Shown: positions 24,560 to 32,824 of the stretch, in pieces
How the letters are laid out: every line of letters begins with the position of its first letter
How positions within the stretch are numbered: position 1 is the first letter of the stretch
Notes under the pieces: generated by a model
Told to the model about the DNA's origin: nothing
Databases searched by the model: none
Seen by the model: only the letters and a program-made list of their open reading frames with translations
Program-made: the position numbers and the translations under genes
NCBI GenBank assembly: GCA_046160825.1
Contig: JBJXHC010000114.1
Span: 1-64,000, forward strand
DNA from: JBJXHC01 sp046160825
Lineage (GTDB): Bacteria > Bacteroidota > Ignavibacteria > UBA10030 > UBA6906
Direction of reading: 5' to 3'
Length of the DNA: 64,000 bases

Positions 24560-26032
24560 GTGCCCGTGGCAAAGAATAAAGTTCTTGGTGAAGCTCTCAC
24601 GTACGATGACATCCTCCTTGTTCCTTCCAAATCGAATGTCCTTCCACGCGACGTCAGTGTTCGGACAAAGCTGAGTCGTCACATCGAGTTGAATATTCCG
24701 CTCATTAGCGCGGCAATGGATACCGTGACCGAGTCGTCCATGGCAATTGCACTTGCCCGCGAAGGCGGCATCGGTATTCTCCACAAGAACATGACCATCG
24801 CACGCCATGCGGAAGAGGTGGGTCGCGTCAAGCGTTCGGAAAGCGGGATGATTCTCGACCCGATCACCGTCAGACCGAATCAGCGTGTGCGGGACGTTCT
24901 TGCCTTGATGAACAAATACAAAATCTCGGGCATACCGGTCGTTGATGCCGGGAACAAACTGATTGGCATTATCACGAACCGTGATTTGCGGTTCGAACCG
25001 GACGAAGACCAGGCCGTATCTGAAGTGATGACGAAGGATAATCTGGTGACCGCGCCTGTCGGAACGAATATCGATCAGGCCGAACGCATTCTTCAGAAAC
25101 ACAAGATCGAAAAGCTTCCGGTTGTCGATAAACACGGCGTGCTCAACGGTCTTATTACATTCAAAGACATCCAGAAGAAGAAGCGCTATCCGTTTGCCTC
25201 CAAGGATGAGCATGGTCGCTTGCGTGTTGGCGCTGCCGTTGGCGTAACAACCGATACGATGGACCGCGTACAAGAACTCATTAAAGCAGGCGTCGATTTG
25301 ATTGTCGTGGACACGGCGCACGGGCATTCCGAGGGGGTATTGAAGACCGTAAAGGCTCTGCGGAAAAAATTCTCTGACATTGAAATGATAGCTGGAAACG
25401 TCGGGACGGCCGAGGGGACGCGTGATCTCATTCGTGCCGGTGTCGATGCGGTGAAAGTCGGTATTGGTCCCGGATCGATCTGCACAACGCGTATAGTTGC
25501 CGGTGTGGGCGTTCCACAGATTACAGCGATCATGGACTGTGCTAAGGCTGCTGCTCGCAGCGGCGTTCCCATTATTGCTGATGGCGGCATTAAACAAACC
25601 GGCGATATCGCCAAAGCGATTGCAGCAGGTGCCGACTCTGTCATGATCGGTGGATTGTTCGCGGGTGTTGATGAAAGCCCCGGCGAAAAAGTTCTCTATG
25701 AAGGAAGAAGCTACAAGATTTATCGTGGTATGGGATCGTTGGAAGCGATGAAGCAGGGGAGCAAGGATCGCTATTTTCAGGATGCTGAGGATGACCTCCA
25801 GAAACTGGTTCCCGAAGGAATTGAAGGTCGCGTTGCCCATAAAGGATCTCTTGGTGATATCGTGTATCAAATGGTCGGCGGGTTGCGCGCGGCAATGGGA
25901 TATTGCGGAACCCGAACGATCGCCGAACTCAAGGCCAACGGACGTTTCATCAAAATGACGGATGCCGGTTTGCGCGAGAGTCATCCGCACGACATCTTCA
26001 TCACCAAAGAAGCCCCCAACTATCACGTCTGA
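24560..26032 (+). CDS. guaB: Inosine-5'-monophosphate dehydrogenase
   Basis: IMPDH makes XMP from IMP, the committed step of guanine nucleotide synthesis. The 490-residue product has the barrel start LTYDDILLVPSKSNVLP, two CBS domains inserted at about 95-215 (MLDPITVRPNQRVRDVL and VMTKDNLVTAPVG), the catalytic loop GPGSICTTR with Cys308, and the flap region GMGSLEAMKQGS...DRYF. Length equals E. coli GuaB (488). The GTG at 24560 was used; a second GTG two codons later is equally possible. The CBS pair usually binds ATP/GTP and controls oligomerisation. Confidence 0.97.
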   Translation: MPVAKNKVLGEALTYDDILLVPSKSNVLPRDVSVRTKLSRHIELNIPLISAAMDTVTESSMAIALAREGGIGILHKNMTIARHAEEVGRVKRSESGMILDPITVRPNQRVRDVLALMNKYKISGIPVVDAGNKLIGIITNRDLRFEPDEDQAVSEVMTKDNLVTAPVGTNIDQAERILQKHKIEKLPVVDKHGVLNGLITFKDIQKKKRYPFASKDEHGRLRVGAAVGVTTDTMDRVQELIKAGVDLIVVDTAHGHSEGVLKTVKALRKKFSDIEMIAGNVGTAEGTRDLIRAGVDAVKVGIGPGSICTTRIVAGVGVPQITAIMDCAKAAARSGVPIIADGGIKQTGDIAKAIAAGADSVMIGGLFAGVDESPGEKVLYEGRSYKIYRGMGSLEAMKQGSKDRYFQDAEDDLQKLVPEGIEGRVAHKGSLGDIVYQMVGGLRAAMGYCGTRTIAELKANGRFIKMTDAGLRESHPHDIFITKEAPNYHV

Positions 26033-26047
26033 AAGCCACCTCGCCGG

Positions 26048-27118
26048 ATGACACGACAACGACTTGCGCAGTTGCGGAAGACGCTCGTTGAGAAGGGCCT
26101 CGATGCACTTCTCGTCTCCTCTCTTTATAATATCCGGTATCTCTCCGGATTCTCCGGTTCCAATGGGCTCATTGTCGTGCGTCGGAATTCCGCCCACTTC
26201 CTCACAGACTCGCGATATGTATTGCAGAGCCGGGAGGAAGTGAAAGGTTTCAAGCGCATCATTGCACAACGCGGGTTGTTCGATGAGGTGGCGAAGCAAA
26301 AACTCTTGAGCGGTTGTGCACGTGTCGGCTTCGAAAGTCAGCATCTGCCTCATAGCCAATATATCGAGATGCGCAGGCAATTCCCGCGCATACGCCTGGT
26401 CCCGACAGCTGAACTGGTGGAGGATATGGTTCTCGTGAAGGATCAGTCGGAGTTGGAGTCGATCAAGGAAGCGGTAAGAATCTCCGACATGGTTTTTGAC
26501 ACAATACTCGACACGATTCGTCCTGGAGTTCGTGAGCTTGATGTTGCAGCGGAAATCTCCTATCTCCATAAAACACATGGAGCGGAGCAGGATGCTTTTG
26601 AATGTATAGTGGCGAGCGGCGAGCGCGGAGCCCTGCCTCATGCCCGCGCAACATCAAAGAAGATCAAGAGCGGGGATCTGGTAACACTGGATTTCGGTTG
26701 CACAGTACGGGGCTACAATTCGGACATTACCCGGACAGTTGGTGTCGGTCGGGTGAGTAAGAAACAACGCCGCATGTATGATGTGGTACTGGAAGCGCAA
26801 CGTGCCGCCATTGCCGAAGCCCATGCCGGTATGCCTGCAAGTGAACTTGACGCAGTCGCACGCGACCGGATTGCCGCAGCCGGTTACGGGAAATATTTTA
26901 CGCATTCGCTTGGTCACGGACTCGGCCTTCAAGTACATGAGCGACCCCGTGTATCGTCTCTCGGCAAGGAGCGATTGCAGTCCGGTTCCGTTATTACCAT
27001 TGAACCAGGTGTGTATATTCCGGGTGTTGGTGGTGTGAGAATAGAAGACGATGTCGTCCTGACGCCTACCGGATGTCAGGTATTGAATTCAGCTCCCAAA
27101 GAATTGATGGTGGTGTAG
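26048..27118 (+). CDS. Xaa-Pro aminopeptidase (M24B, aminopeptidase P family)
   Basis: The 356-residue product has the creatinase-like N-terminal domain (MTRQRLAQLRKTLVEKGLDALLVSS...YLSGFSGSNG) and the pita-bread M24 catalytic domain from about 130. Metal ligands are seen in LVTLDFGC and YNSDITRT (two Asp), HSLGHGLG (His), TIEPGVYIPG and VRIEDDVV (two Glu). It should remove N-terminal residues ahead of proline from cytoplasmic peptides. Length is that of short PepQ/YpdF-like members. It starts 15 bp after guaB and its stop is immediately followed by the GTG of the next gene. Confidence 0.95.
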   Translation: MTRQRLAQLRKTLVEKGLDALLVSSLYNIRYLSGFSGSNGLIVVRRNSAHFLTDSRYVLQSREEVKGFKRIIAQRGLFDEVAKQKLLSGCARVGFESQHLPHSQYIEMRRQFPRIRLVPTAELVEDMVLVKDQSELESIKEAVRISDMVFDTILDTIRPGVRELDVAAEISYLHKTHGAEQDAFECIVASGERGALPHARATSKKIKSGDLVTLDFGCTVRGYNSDITRTVGVGRVSKKQRRMYDVVLEAQRAAIAEAHAGMPASELDAVARDRIAAAGYGKYFTHSLGHGLGLQVHERPRVSSLGKERLQSGSVITIEPGVYIPGVGGVRIEDDVVLTPTGCQVLNSAPKELMVV

Positions 27119-28402
27119 GTGAAATCTGAAAGTGCCGGCCCCAAGAGGGTCCTCGTCATAGCATACTATTTTCCGCCGATGGGACTGAGCGGCGTTCAAC
27201 GGACGTTGAAGTTCGTGAAGTATCTGCCACAGTTTGGCTGGCAACCAACGGTACTGACGGTCGATGAGGTCGGTTATTACGCGCAGGATGATACACTGCT
27301 CAGCGAACTGGAATCACGCGACATTCGGGTTGTGCGAACACCAGGCGCAGGACCGGGAAGATTCTTTGCCAACAAAGAGGTGGTGAAACTTCCCTCCGAG
27401 CGAACAAGAAAATGGCTGAGCCGGGTCAGCGATACGTTTTTCATTCCGGATAACAAGATTGGATGGAAAAGAGCGGCGATTGAGAAAGCGATTGCACTGC
27501 ACCGTGAAACTCCGTTCGATCTCATCTTCAGTACTGCACCGCCGTTTACTTCGTTCCTCATCGGGGCCGAACTCAAAGAGCGATTCAATAAACCGCTGGT
27601 GTTCGACTATCGTGATCCGTGGGTTGATTATCCATTCAAATTTTATCCCACACCGCTGCACAAGATCAAACACCAAACGCTTGAACGGCGGGCGTTAAAG
27701 GCAAGCAGTCACGTCGTCACCACGAACCGCCGTGTGAAAGAACTGCTGATCAACCGTTACCCGTTCCTCACATATCACGACATCGATATCATCACACAGG
27801 GTTTCGATCCTGAGGATTTTCCAGAGGGACGGACGACGCCCGAGAAACACGAGAAGATGCGGCTGACCTATGCCGGCATCTTCTGGGAGGACCGTGTTCC
27901 GGATTACTTCCTTCAGGGATTGCATGACCTTCTGCAGGAGCAACCGGCACTGCGGACAAAGATCGAAGCCCTGTTCGTCGGGCATTTTCGTGAAGAGAAC
28001 ATGAAGACCGTTGAACGCCTTGGGCTTCAGGACGTCGTACGCGTGGTAAATTACGTTCCCCACCGCGAGTGTATTCAATTTCTCCTCTCGTCGGATGTGC
28101 TCTGGATGATTGCAGGAGACGATTTGGGCTCTCCCGGAAAAGTATATGAATATATCGGTGCAGGCCGACCCATTCTTGCTTGCGTTCCCGATGGATTTAT
28201 GCGATCGACCATTCTCGAAGCCGGAGGTACGGTCGTAGAACCAACGGATACCAATGGCATCAAGACCGCCATCCTCGCTTTCTACAATCAATTTGAGAAG
28301 AAGCAGTTGAAGGGACCGGCACCGGATGTTGTGGAGAAATACAACAGAGTCAGCCTGACCGGCACCCTCGCCAAAGTCTTCAATGAAATCTTCGAGCCTT
28401 GA
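27119..28402 (+). CDS. Glycosyltransferase family 4-like protein
   Basis: The 427-residue product begins with a beta-alpha nucleotide-binding fold, RVLVIAYYFPPMGLSGVQRTLKFVKYLPQFGWQPTVLTVD, characteristic of GT4-type retaining glycosyltransferases with a GT-B fold. The second domain includes RLTYAGIFWEDRVPDYFLQGL and a donor-binding segment with DDLGSPGKVYEYIGAGRPIL, where the Glu of the E-x7-E-like motif is expected. It probably adds a sugar in cell-envelope polysaccharide synthesis. No membrane helix is present. The GTG start at 27119 abuts the preceding stop codon, and purD starts one base past its stop, so it is deep within an operon. The sugar specificity cannot be read. Confidence 0.87.
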   Translation: MKSESAGPKRVLVIAYYFPPMGLSGVQRTLKFVKYLPQFGWQPTVLTVDEVGYYAQDDTLLSELESRDIRVVRTPGAGPGRFFANKEVVKLPSERTRKWLSRVSDTFFIPDNKIGWKRAAIEKAIALHRETPFDLIFSTAPPFTSFLIGAELKERFNKPLVFDYRDPWVDYPFKFYPTPLHKIKHQTLERRALKASSHVVTTNRRVKELLINRYPFLTYHDIDIITQGFDPEDFPEGRTTPEKHEKMRLTYAGIFWEDRVPDYFLQGLHDLLQEQPALRTKIEALFVGHFREENMKTVERLGLQDVVRVVNYVPHRECIQFLLSSDVLWMIAGDDLGSPGKVYEYIGAGRPILACVPDGFMRSTILEAGGTVVEPTDTNGIKTAILAFYNQFEKKQLKGPAPDVVEKYNRVSLTGTLAKVFNEIFEP

Positions 28403-28403
28403 T

Positions 28404-29714
28404 ATGAGAATTCTCGTCATCGGCTCAGGCGGCAGGGAACACGCACTCGTTTGGAAAATCAGCCAGAGTCCGCGCGTCACCAAGCTGTACTGTGCGCCGG
28501 GAAACCCGGGCATCAGCGAAATCGCGGAGTGTGTTCCGATTGCTGCCACGGACTCGGCGCGGTTGCTTGAGTTCGCAACTGTGAACAAGATCGATCTGAC
28601 AATTGTCGGCCCGGAGCAGCCCCTTGCTCAGGGCATTGTTGATCTCTTCGAGCAACATGGACTCCGCATCTTTGGACCGACGAAGAACGCCGCCAGGCTT
28701 GAGTGGAGCAAAGGGTTTGCGAAAGATTTCATGAGTCGTCATCACATTCCCACAGCAGCGTACAGGGCATTCTCACAGAGTGAACTCACTTCAGCCACTG
28801 CATACATAAAATCACAGTCGTTCCCGTTGGTGTTGAAAGCCGATGGGCTTGCGGCAGGCAAGGGTGTGGTCATCTGTCAGACGCAGGACGAGGCCATTCT
28901 CACGCTCGAACAAATGATGAACCGCCACGCGTTTGGTTCAGCTGGTGATACGGTTGTGGTCGAGGAGTTTATGGAAGGTGAGGAAGCTTCGATCTTTGCC
29001 GTATGTGACGGAACCTCGTTCGTCACGCTCGCACCGGCGCAGGACCACAAGCGCGTGTTCGATGGTGACAAAGGAAAAAACACCGGCGGCATGGGAGCCT
29101 ATGCACCAGCACCCGTCGTCTCTTCAAAGATTATGGAAGAAGTGATAACAAAAATTATCAAGCCGACCTTGAAAGGAATGAACGATGAGGGACATCCCTA
29201 CAAAGGTTGTCTCTACGTCGGTGTGATGATTACGGCACAAGGCCCGAAGGTGGTGGAATACAATTGCAGGTTCGGCGATCCTGAAACTCAAGTGATATTG
29301 CCATTGTACGACGGTGATCTCGTTGAACTTCTTGCCGGATCCGCTGACCGGAAATTGAATATCTCATCCTCTCCCGTTGCGACCGGCTCTGCATTGTGCG
29401 TCATACTCGCCTCCCATGGATATCCCGACACGTACACAACCGGCCACCTCATTCATGGACTGGAAGACGTTGCACGGATAAGGAATACCGTGGTGTTCCA
29501 TAGCGGTACGAGCAGTACCGACAAAGGAGTTGTTACTTCCGGAGGAAGAGTCCTTGCAGTTATGGTTTTTGACAAGAATGCAGGGCTGGATGAAGTGTTT
29601 CGACATGTCTATGATGCCGTTGCAATGATCTCATTTGACGGAATGCACTACCGGAGCGATATTGGTTACCGGGCACTTGGGAGAATCATTCCCGCCCCCG
29701 TGACGGCAATATAG
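28404..29714 (+). CDS. purD: Phosphoribosylamine-glycine ligase
   Basis: PurD makes glycinamide ribonucleotide in purine synthesis, using ATP. The 436-residue product shows the family start MRILVIGSGGREHALVWKI, the ATP-grasp core FPLVLKADGLAAGKGVVIC, EEFMEGEEASIFAVCDG, the DHKRVFDGDKGKNTGGMGAYAP signature and CRFGDPETQVILPL. The ATG at 28404 was chosen over an upstream in-frame start that overlaps the preceding gene. Length fits E. coli PurD (429). Found with guaB in the same gene run, it ties this cluster to purine synthesis. Confidence 0.97.
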   Translation: MRILVIGSGGREHALVWKISQSPRVTKLYCAPGNPGISEIAECVPIAATDSARLLEFATVNKIDLTIVGPEQPLAQGIVDLFEQHGLRIFGPTKNAARLEWSKGFAKDFMSRHHIPTAAYRAFSQSELTSATAYIKSQSFPLVLKADGLAAGKGVVICQTQDEAILTLEQMMNRHAFGSAGDTVVVEEFMEGEEASIFAVCDGTSFVTLAPAQDHKRVFDGDKGKNTGGMGAYAPAPVVSSKIMEEVITKIIKPTLKGMNDEGHPYKGCLYVGVMITAQGPKVVEYNCRFGDPETQVILPLYDGDLVELLAGSADRKLNISSSPVATGSALCVILASHGYPDTYTTGHLIHGLEDVARIRNTVVFHSGTSSTDKGVVTSGGRVLAVMVFDKNAGLDEVFRHVYDAVAMISFDGMHYRSDIGYRALGRIIPAPVTAI

Positions 29715-29758
29715 TTTTCTATTCTGATGTTTGACTTCATTTCATTTTTGAGGGATGC

Positions 29759-30694
29759 ATGAAAATTCTCGTTACCGGCGGTGCCGGATTCATTGGTTCG
29801 CAAATCGTTGATGCATATGTCGAACAGGGTCACCAGGTTTCGATCATCGACAATCTCTCCACGGGAAGACAGTGGAATATCAACCCGAAGGCAAAGTTCC
29901 ACCATGTGGACATCCGTGATGCCGCCCAGGTGGAGCAGGTGTTCCGTTCGGAAAAATATGATGTGTTGAATCATCAGGCCGCGCAGATCGATGTCCGCAA
30001 GTCTGTCTCCGACCCGGCGTTCGATGCAAACGTCAACATCATCGGCGTAATCAATTTGCTCGAACATGCGATGAGAACCGGAGTCCGCAAGGTGATTTTC
30101 GCCTCCAGTGGCGGTGCAATCTATGGCGAACAGGATTATTTTCCCGCAGACGAGAAACACCCGACCCGACCCATCTCTCCATACGGCATTGCGAAGCTTA
30201 CCACCGAACACTACATGTTCTACTACAAAGCCGTACATGGTCTTGAATTTGCAAGTATGCGCTATGCGAACGTCTATGGACCGCGCCAGAACCCGGAAGG
30301 CGAAGCCGGCGTCGTTTCCGTCTTCACGACGAGAATGCTGAAGAACGAACAGGCCGTAATCAACGGTGAGGGAAAGCAGACACGGGACTATGTGTTTGTG
30401 GGGGACGTGGTGAAGGCAAATGTGCTTGCACTGCAAACCACCGGCTCCGATTATTTTAATATTGGCACCGGAGTCGAAACTGATGTGAATGCACTCTTCC
30501 GCCTGCTCAAGAAACTTACAGGCACCAAGATCGAAGAGAAGCATGCCGAGGCGAAGAAGGGCGAACAAATGCGCAGCGTTCTGACGCCCGCCAAGATCGA
30601 GAAAGCTCTTGGCTGGAAGCCGGGAGTGACTCTTGAAGAAGGACTGAAGCACACGGTGGAATTTTTCAAGAACGATAAGAGACATGGCGCGTAA
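29759..30694 (+). CDS. NAD-dependent epimerase/dehydratase (UDP-glucose 4-epimerase-like)
   Basis: The 311-residue product is an extended short-chain dehydrogenase: GGAGFIGS glycine motif at about 7-14, IIDNLSTG NAD-binding segment, the catalytic Ser-x-Tyr-x3-Lys as SSGGAIYGE followed by SPYGIAKL, and RYANVYGPRQNP. This is the pattern of GalE-like UDP-sugar epimerases of the shorter Bacteroidota/archaeal type (about 310 residues). It should supply UDP-galactose or a related sugar for polysaccharides, consistent with the glycosyltransferase two genes upstream. The meaB gene overlaps its last 11 bp. Confidence 0.9.
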   Translation: MKILVTGGAGFIGSQIVDAYVEQGHQVSIIDNLSTGRQWNINPKAKFHHVDIRDAAQVEQVFRSEKYDVLNHQAAQIDVRKSVSDPAFDANVNIIGVINLLEHAMRTGVRKVIFASSGGAIYGEQDYFPADEKHPTRPISPYGIAKLTTEHYMFYYKAVHGLEFASMRYANVYGPRQNPEGEAGVVSVFTTRMLKNEQAVINGEGKQTRDYVFVGDVVKANVLALQTTGSDYFNIGTGVETDVNALFRLLKKLTGTKIEEKHAEAKKGEQMRSVLTPAKIEKALGWKPGVTLEEGLKHTVEFFKNDKRHGA

Positions 30695-31634
30695 CACCCC
30701 AATCGATATGGGAAAGCTCATGCAAGGTGACCGTGTCACCATTGCGCGTGCGATCTCGGTTGTGGAGAATGAGTCTGCCGGCTCCGACGAATTGCTGCGC
30801 GCAGTCTACCCGCGAACAAGCAAGGCGTACCGCATCGGCATCACGGGTCCGCCGGGAGCGGGGAAGAGTACCATCACAAATAAGCTCGCCCAATTCTATC
30901 GCAAGTCGGGCGTGAGTGTTGGCATAATCGCTGTCGATCCGACTAGTCCGTTTACGGGCGGAGCGTTGCTTGGCGACCGCGTTCGTATGACCGACGTCGA
31001 AATGGACGAAGGGGTGTTTATCCGCAGTATGGCATCACGCGGTAGTCTTGGGGGACTAAGCAAGAAAGCGATGGAGGCAGCAGACATTCTCGATGCCGCG
31101 GGCAAGGATATTATTATCTATGAAACAGTTGGTGTTGGGCAATCCGAGTTGGATATTGCCGGCGCGGCAGACACGACAGTGGTCGTACTCGTTCCCGAAT
31201 CCGGTGATTCCATCCAGGCGATGAAAGCCGGGCTGATGGAGATTGCGGATTTCTTTGTCCTCAACAAGGCCGACCGCGCAGGGGCAGATCAGGCGATTAT
31301 GTCGTTGAAGATGATCCTCCATTTCAGAAAATATTCCGAATGGATGCCTGATGTCCTCAAGTGTGTGGCAAGCGAAGGGAAAGGCACGGAGGAAATTGCC
31401 GGACAGATTGCTTTGCACCGCGCGTTCCTTGAGAAGAGCGGCGGATTACTTGAGCGTCGCAAGGCACGACTTGAGAACCGGGTCCGGGAATTAATCGCCG
31501 ACAGACTGAAGATCGACTTCTGGGGAGAGGAACGACGGCGGTTGCTCTCATCACGGATCGATTCAGTTGTGAACCTGACTGCAACCCCATATGACGTTGC
31601 ACATGAATTGATAGATAATTTCCGCAACCATTAA
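30684..31634 (+). CDS. meaB: Methylmalonyl-CoA mutase-associated GTPase MeaB
   Basis: MeaB is a P-loop GTPase chaperone that protects and reloads the B12 enzyme methylmalonyl-CoA mutase. The 316-residue product has Walker A GPPGAGKST (55-63), the DPTSPFTGGALLGDRVRM switch region, the ETVGVGQSE base motif (about 147-155) and VLNKADRAGADQA as the guanine-specificity region. Length matches MeaB/ArgK family members. It overlaps the epimerase gene by 11 bp. The mutase itself is not in the window, but the following acyl-CoA dehydrogenase and carboxylase fit a propionyl-CoA/branched-chain route. Confidence 0.96.
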   Translation: MARNTPIDMGKLMQGDRVTIARAISVVENESAGSDELLRAVYPRTSKAYRIGITGPPGAGKSTITNKLAQFYRKSGVSVGIIAVDPTSPFTGGALLGDRVRMTDVEMDEGVFIRSMASRGSLGGLSKKAMEAADILDAAGKDIIIYETVGVGQSELDIAGAADTTVVVLVPESGDSIQAMKAGLMEIADFFVLNKADRAGADQAIMSLKMILHFRKYSEWMPDVLKCVASEGKGTEEIAGQIALHRAFLEKSGGLLERRKARLENRVRELIADRLKIDFWGEERRRLLSSRIDSVVNLTATPYDVAHELIDNFRNH

Positions 31635-31646
31635 ATCAGGAGTTCT

Positions 31647-32813
31647 ATGAGTGAAGAGATGGTGGCACCGGGTATGGATTTCAATCTTACTGAGAGTCAA
31701 AAGGCCGTGCAGCAACTTGCGCGGGAGTTTGCCGAGAACGAAATGCGTCCCGTGATTATGAAGTACGATGAATCCCAGGAGTTTCCGTTTGAGACCGTGG
31801 AGAAGCTTGCAGCCCTTGGCTTCATGGGCATCACCTGGCCGGAGGAATTGGACGGCGCGGGACTCACCGACCTCGAAGCAATCGTCATCATCGAAGAAAT
31901 CGCCCGTGTCGACCCTTCTGTCGCTCTCACGGTCGCTTCTCATAACAGTCTCTGCACCGGACACATCATGCTTTTTGCCAACGACGAGCAGAAGAAAAAG
32001 TACGTCCCCGACCTTGCCTCCGGCCGTAAACTCGGTGCTTGGGGCTTGACGGAACCCGGCTCTGGTAGCGACTCCGGCGGAATGAGAACACTTGCTGTTC
32101 GTGATGGAAAGGATTGGATCATCAACGGGAGCAAGACGTTTATTACGCAGGGCTCTGTCGGTTCCACGTACGTGGTCATGGCGGTTACTGATTCCAACAA
32201 GGGCAAGGCCAGTATCTCTGCTTTTATTCTTGAAAAGGGAATGAAGGGATTCACCATCGGCAAGAAGGAAAATAAGATGGGTCTGCGCTCAAGCGATACA
32301 GCGACCCTCTTGTTCGAGAATGTCCGTGTCCCCGGCGAGAATCTGATTGGCGGAGTGGGAGAAGGATTCAAGCAGGCGCTCGCGGTTCTGGACGGTGGCC
32401 GCGTAGGCATTGCAGCAATGTCTGTCGGTATTGCCCAGGGTGCGCTGGATGCAAGTTTGAAGTACGCGAAGGAACGGCAGCAGTTCGGAAAGCCGATTGG
32501 GGAGTTCCAGGGCATCCAATGGAAACTGGCTGACATGGCAACCGAGATCAACGCTTCACGGCTTCTCACGCAAAAGGCGGCATGGATGAAAGCGCAGGGG
32601 ATGAATATCAATCTTGTTGCAGCACAGGCCAAGTACTTCGCAAGTGAAGCGGCGGTCCGCGCAACGAACGAGGCGCTCCAGATCCACGGCGGGTACGGCT
32701 ACATCAAGGAGTTCCCCGTTGAGAAATTCTACAGGGATGTGAAGCTCATGACCATCGGTGAAGGGACGTCGGAAGTCCAGAAGATGGTGATTGCAAGAAA
32801 TCTTCTCAGCTAA
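31647..32813 (+). CDS. Short-chain or branched-chain acyl-CoA dehydrogenase
   Basis: The 388-residue flavoenzyme oxidises an acyl-CoA to the trans-2-enoyl-CoA. It shows LGAWGLTEPGSGSDSGGMRT (FAD loop), the DWIINGSKTFITQG strand, RQQFGKPIGEFQGIQWKLADM, QIHGGYGYIKEFPVEKFYRDVK and the C-terminal IGEGTSEVQ, where Glu372 is the expected catalytic base. The motif set is that of butyryl-/isobutyryl-/2-methylbutyryl-CoA dehydrogenases. An AGGAG ribosome site precedes the ATG. It is only distantly like the glutaryl-type paralogue at 23370. The carboxylase beta subunit gene follows after 11 bp. Confidence 0.92.
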   Translation: MSEEMVAPGMDFNLTESQKAVQQLAREFAENEMRPVIMKYDESQEFPFETVEKLAALGFMGITWPEELDGAGLTDLEAIVIIEEIARVDPSVALTVASHNSLCTGHIMLFANDEQKKKYVPDLASGRKLGAWGLTEPGSGSDSGGMRTLAVRDGKDWIINGSKTFITQGSVGSTYVVMAVTDSNKGKASISAFILEKGMKGFTIGKKENKMGLRSSDTATLLFENVRVPGENLIGGVGEGFKQALAVLDGGRVGIAAMSVGIAQGALDASLKYAKERQQFGKPIGEFQGIQWKLADMATEINASRLLTQKAAWMKAQGMNINLVAAQAKYFASEAAVRATNEALQIHGGYGYIKEFPVEKFYRDVKLMTIGEGTSEVQKMVIARNLLS

Positions 32814-32824
32814 CAAGGAAGTTC

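Noticed and set aside
24548..26641. 697-codon minus-strand open frame
   Set aside because: It lies entirely antisense to guaB and the aminopeptidase gene, shows no family motif, and arises from the codon bias of those genes.
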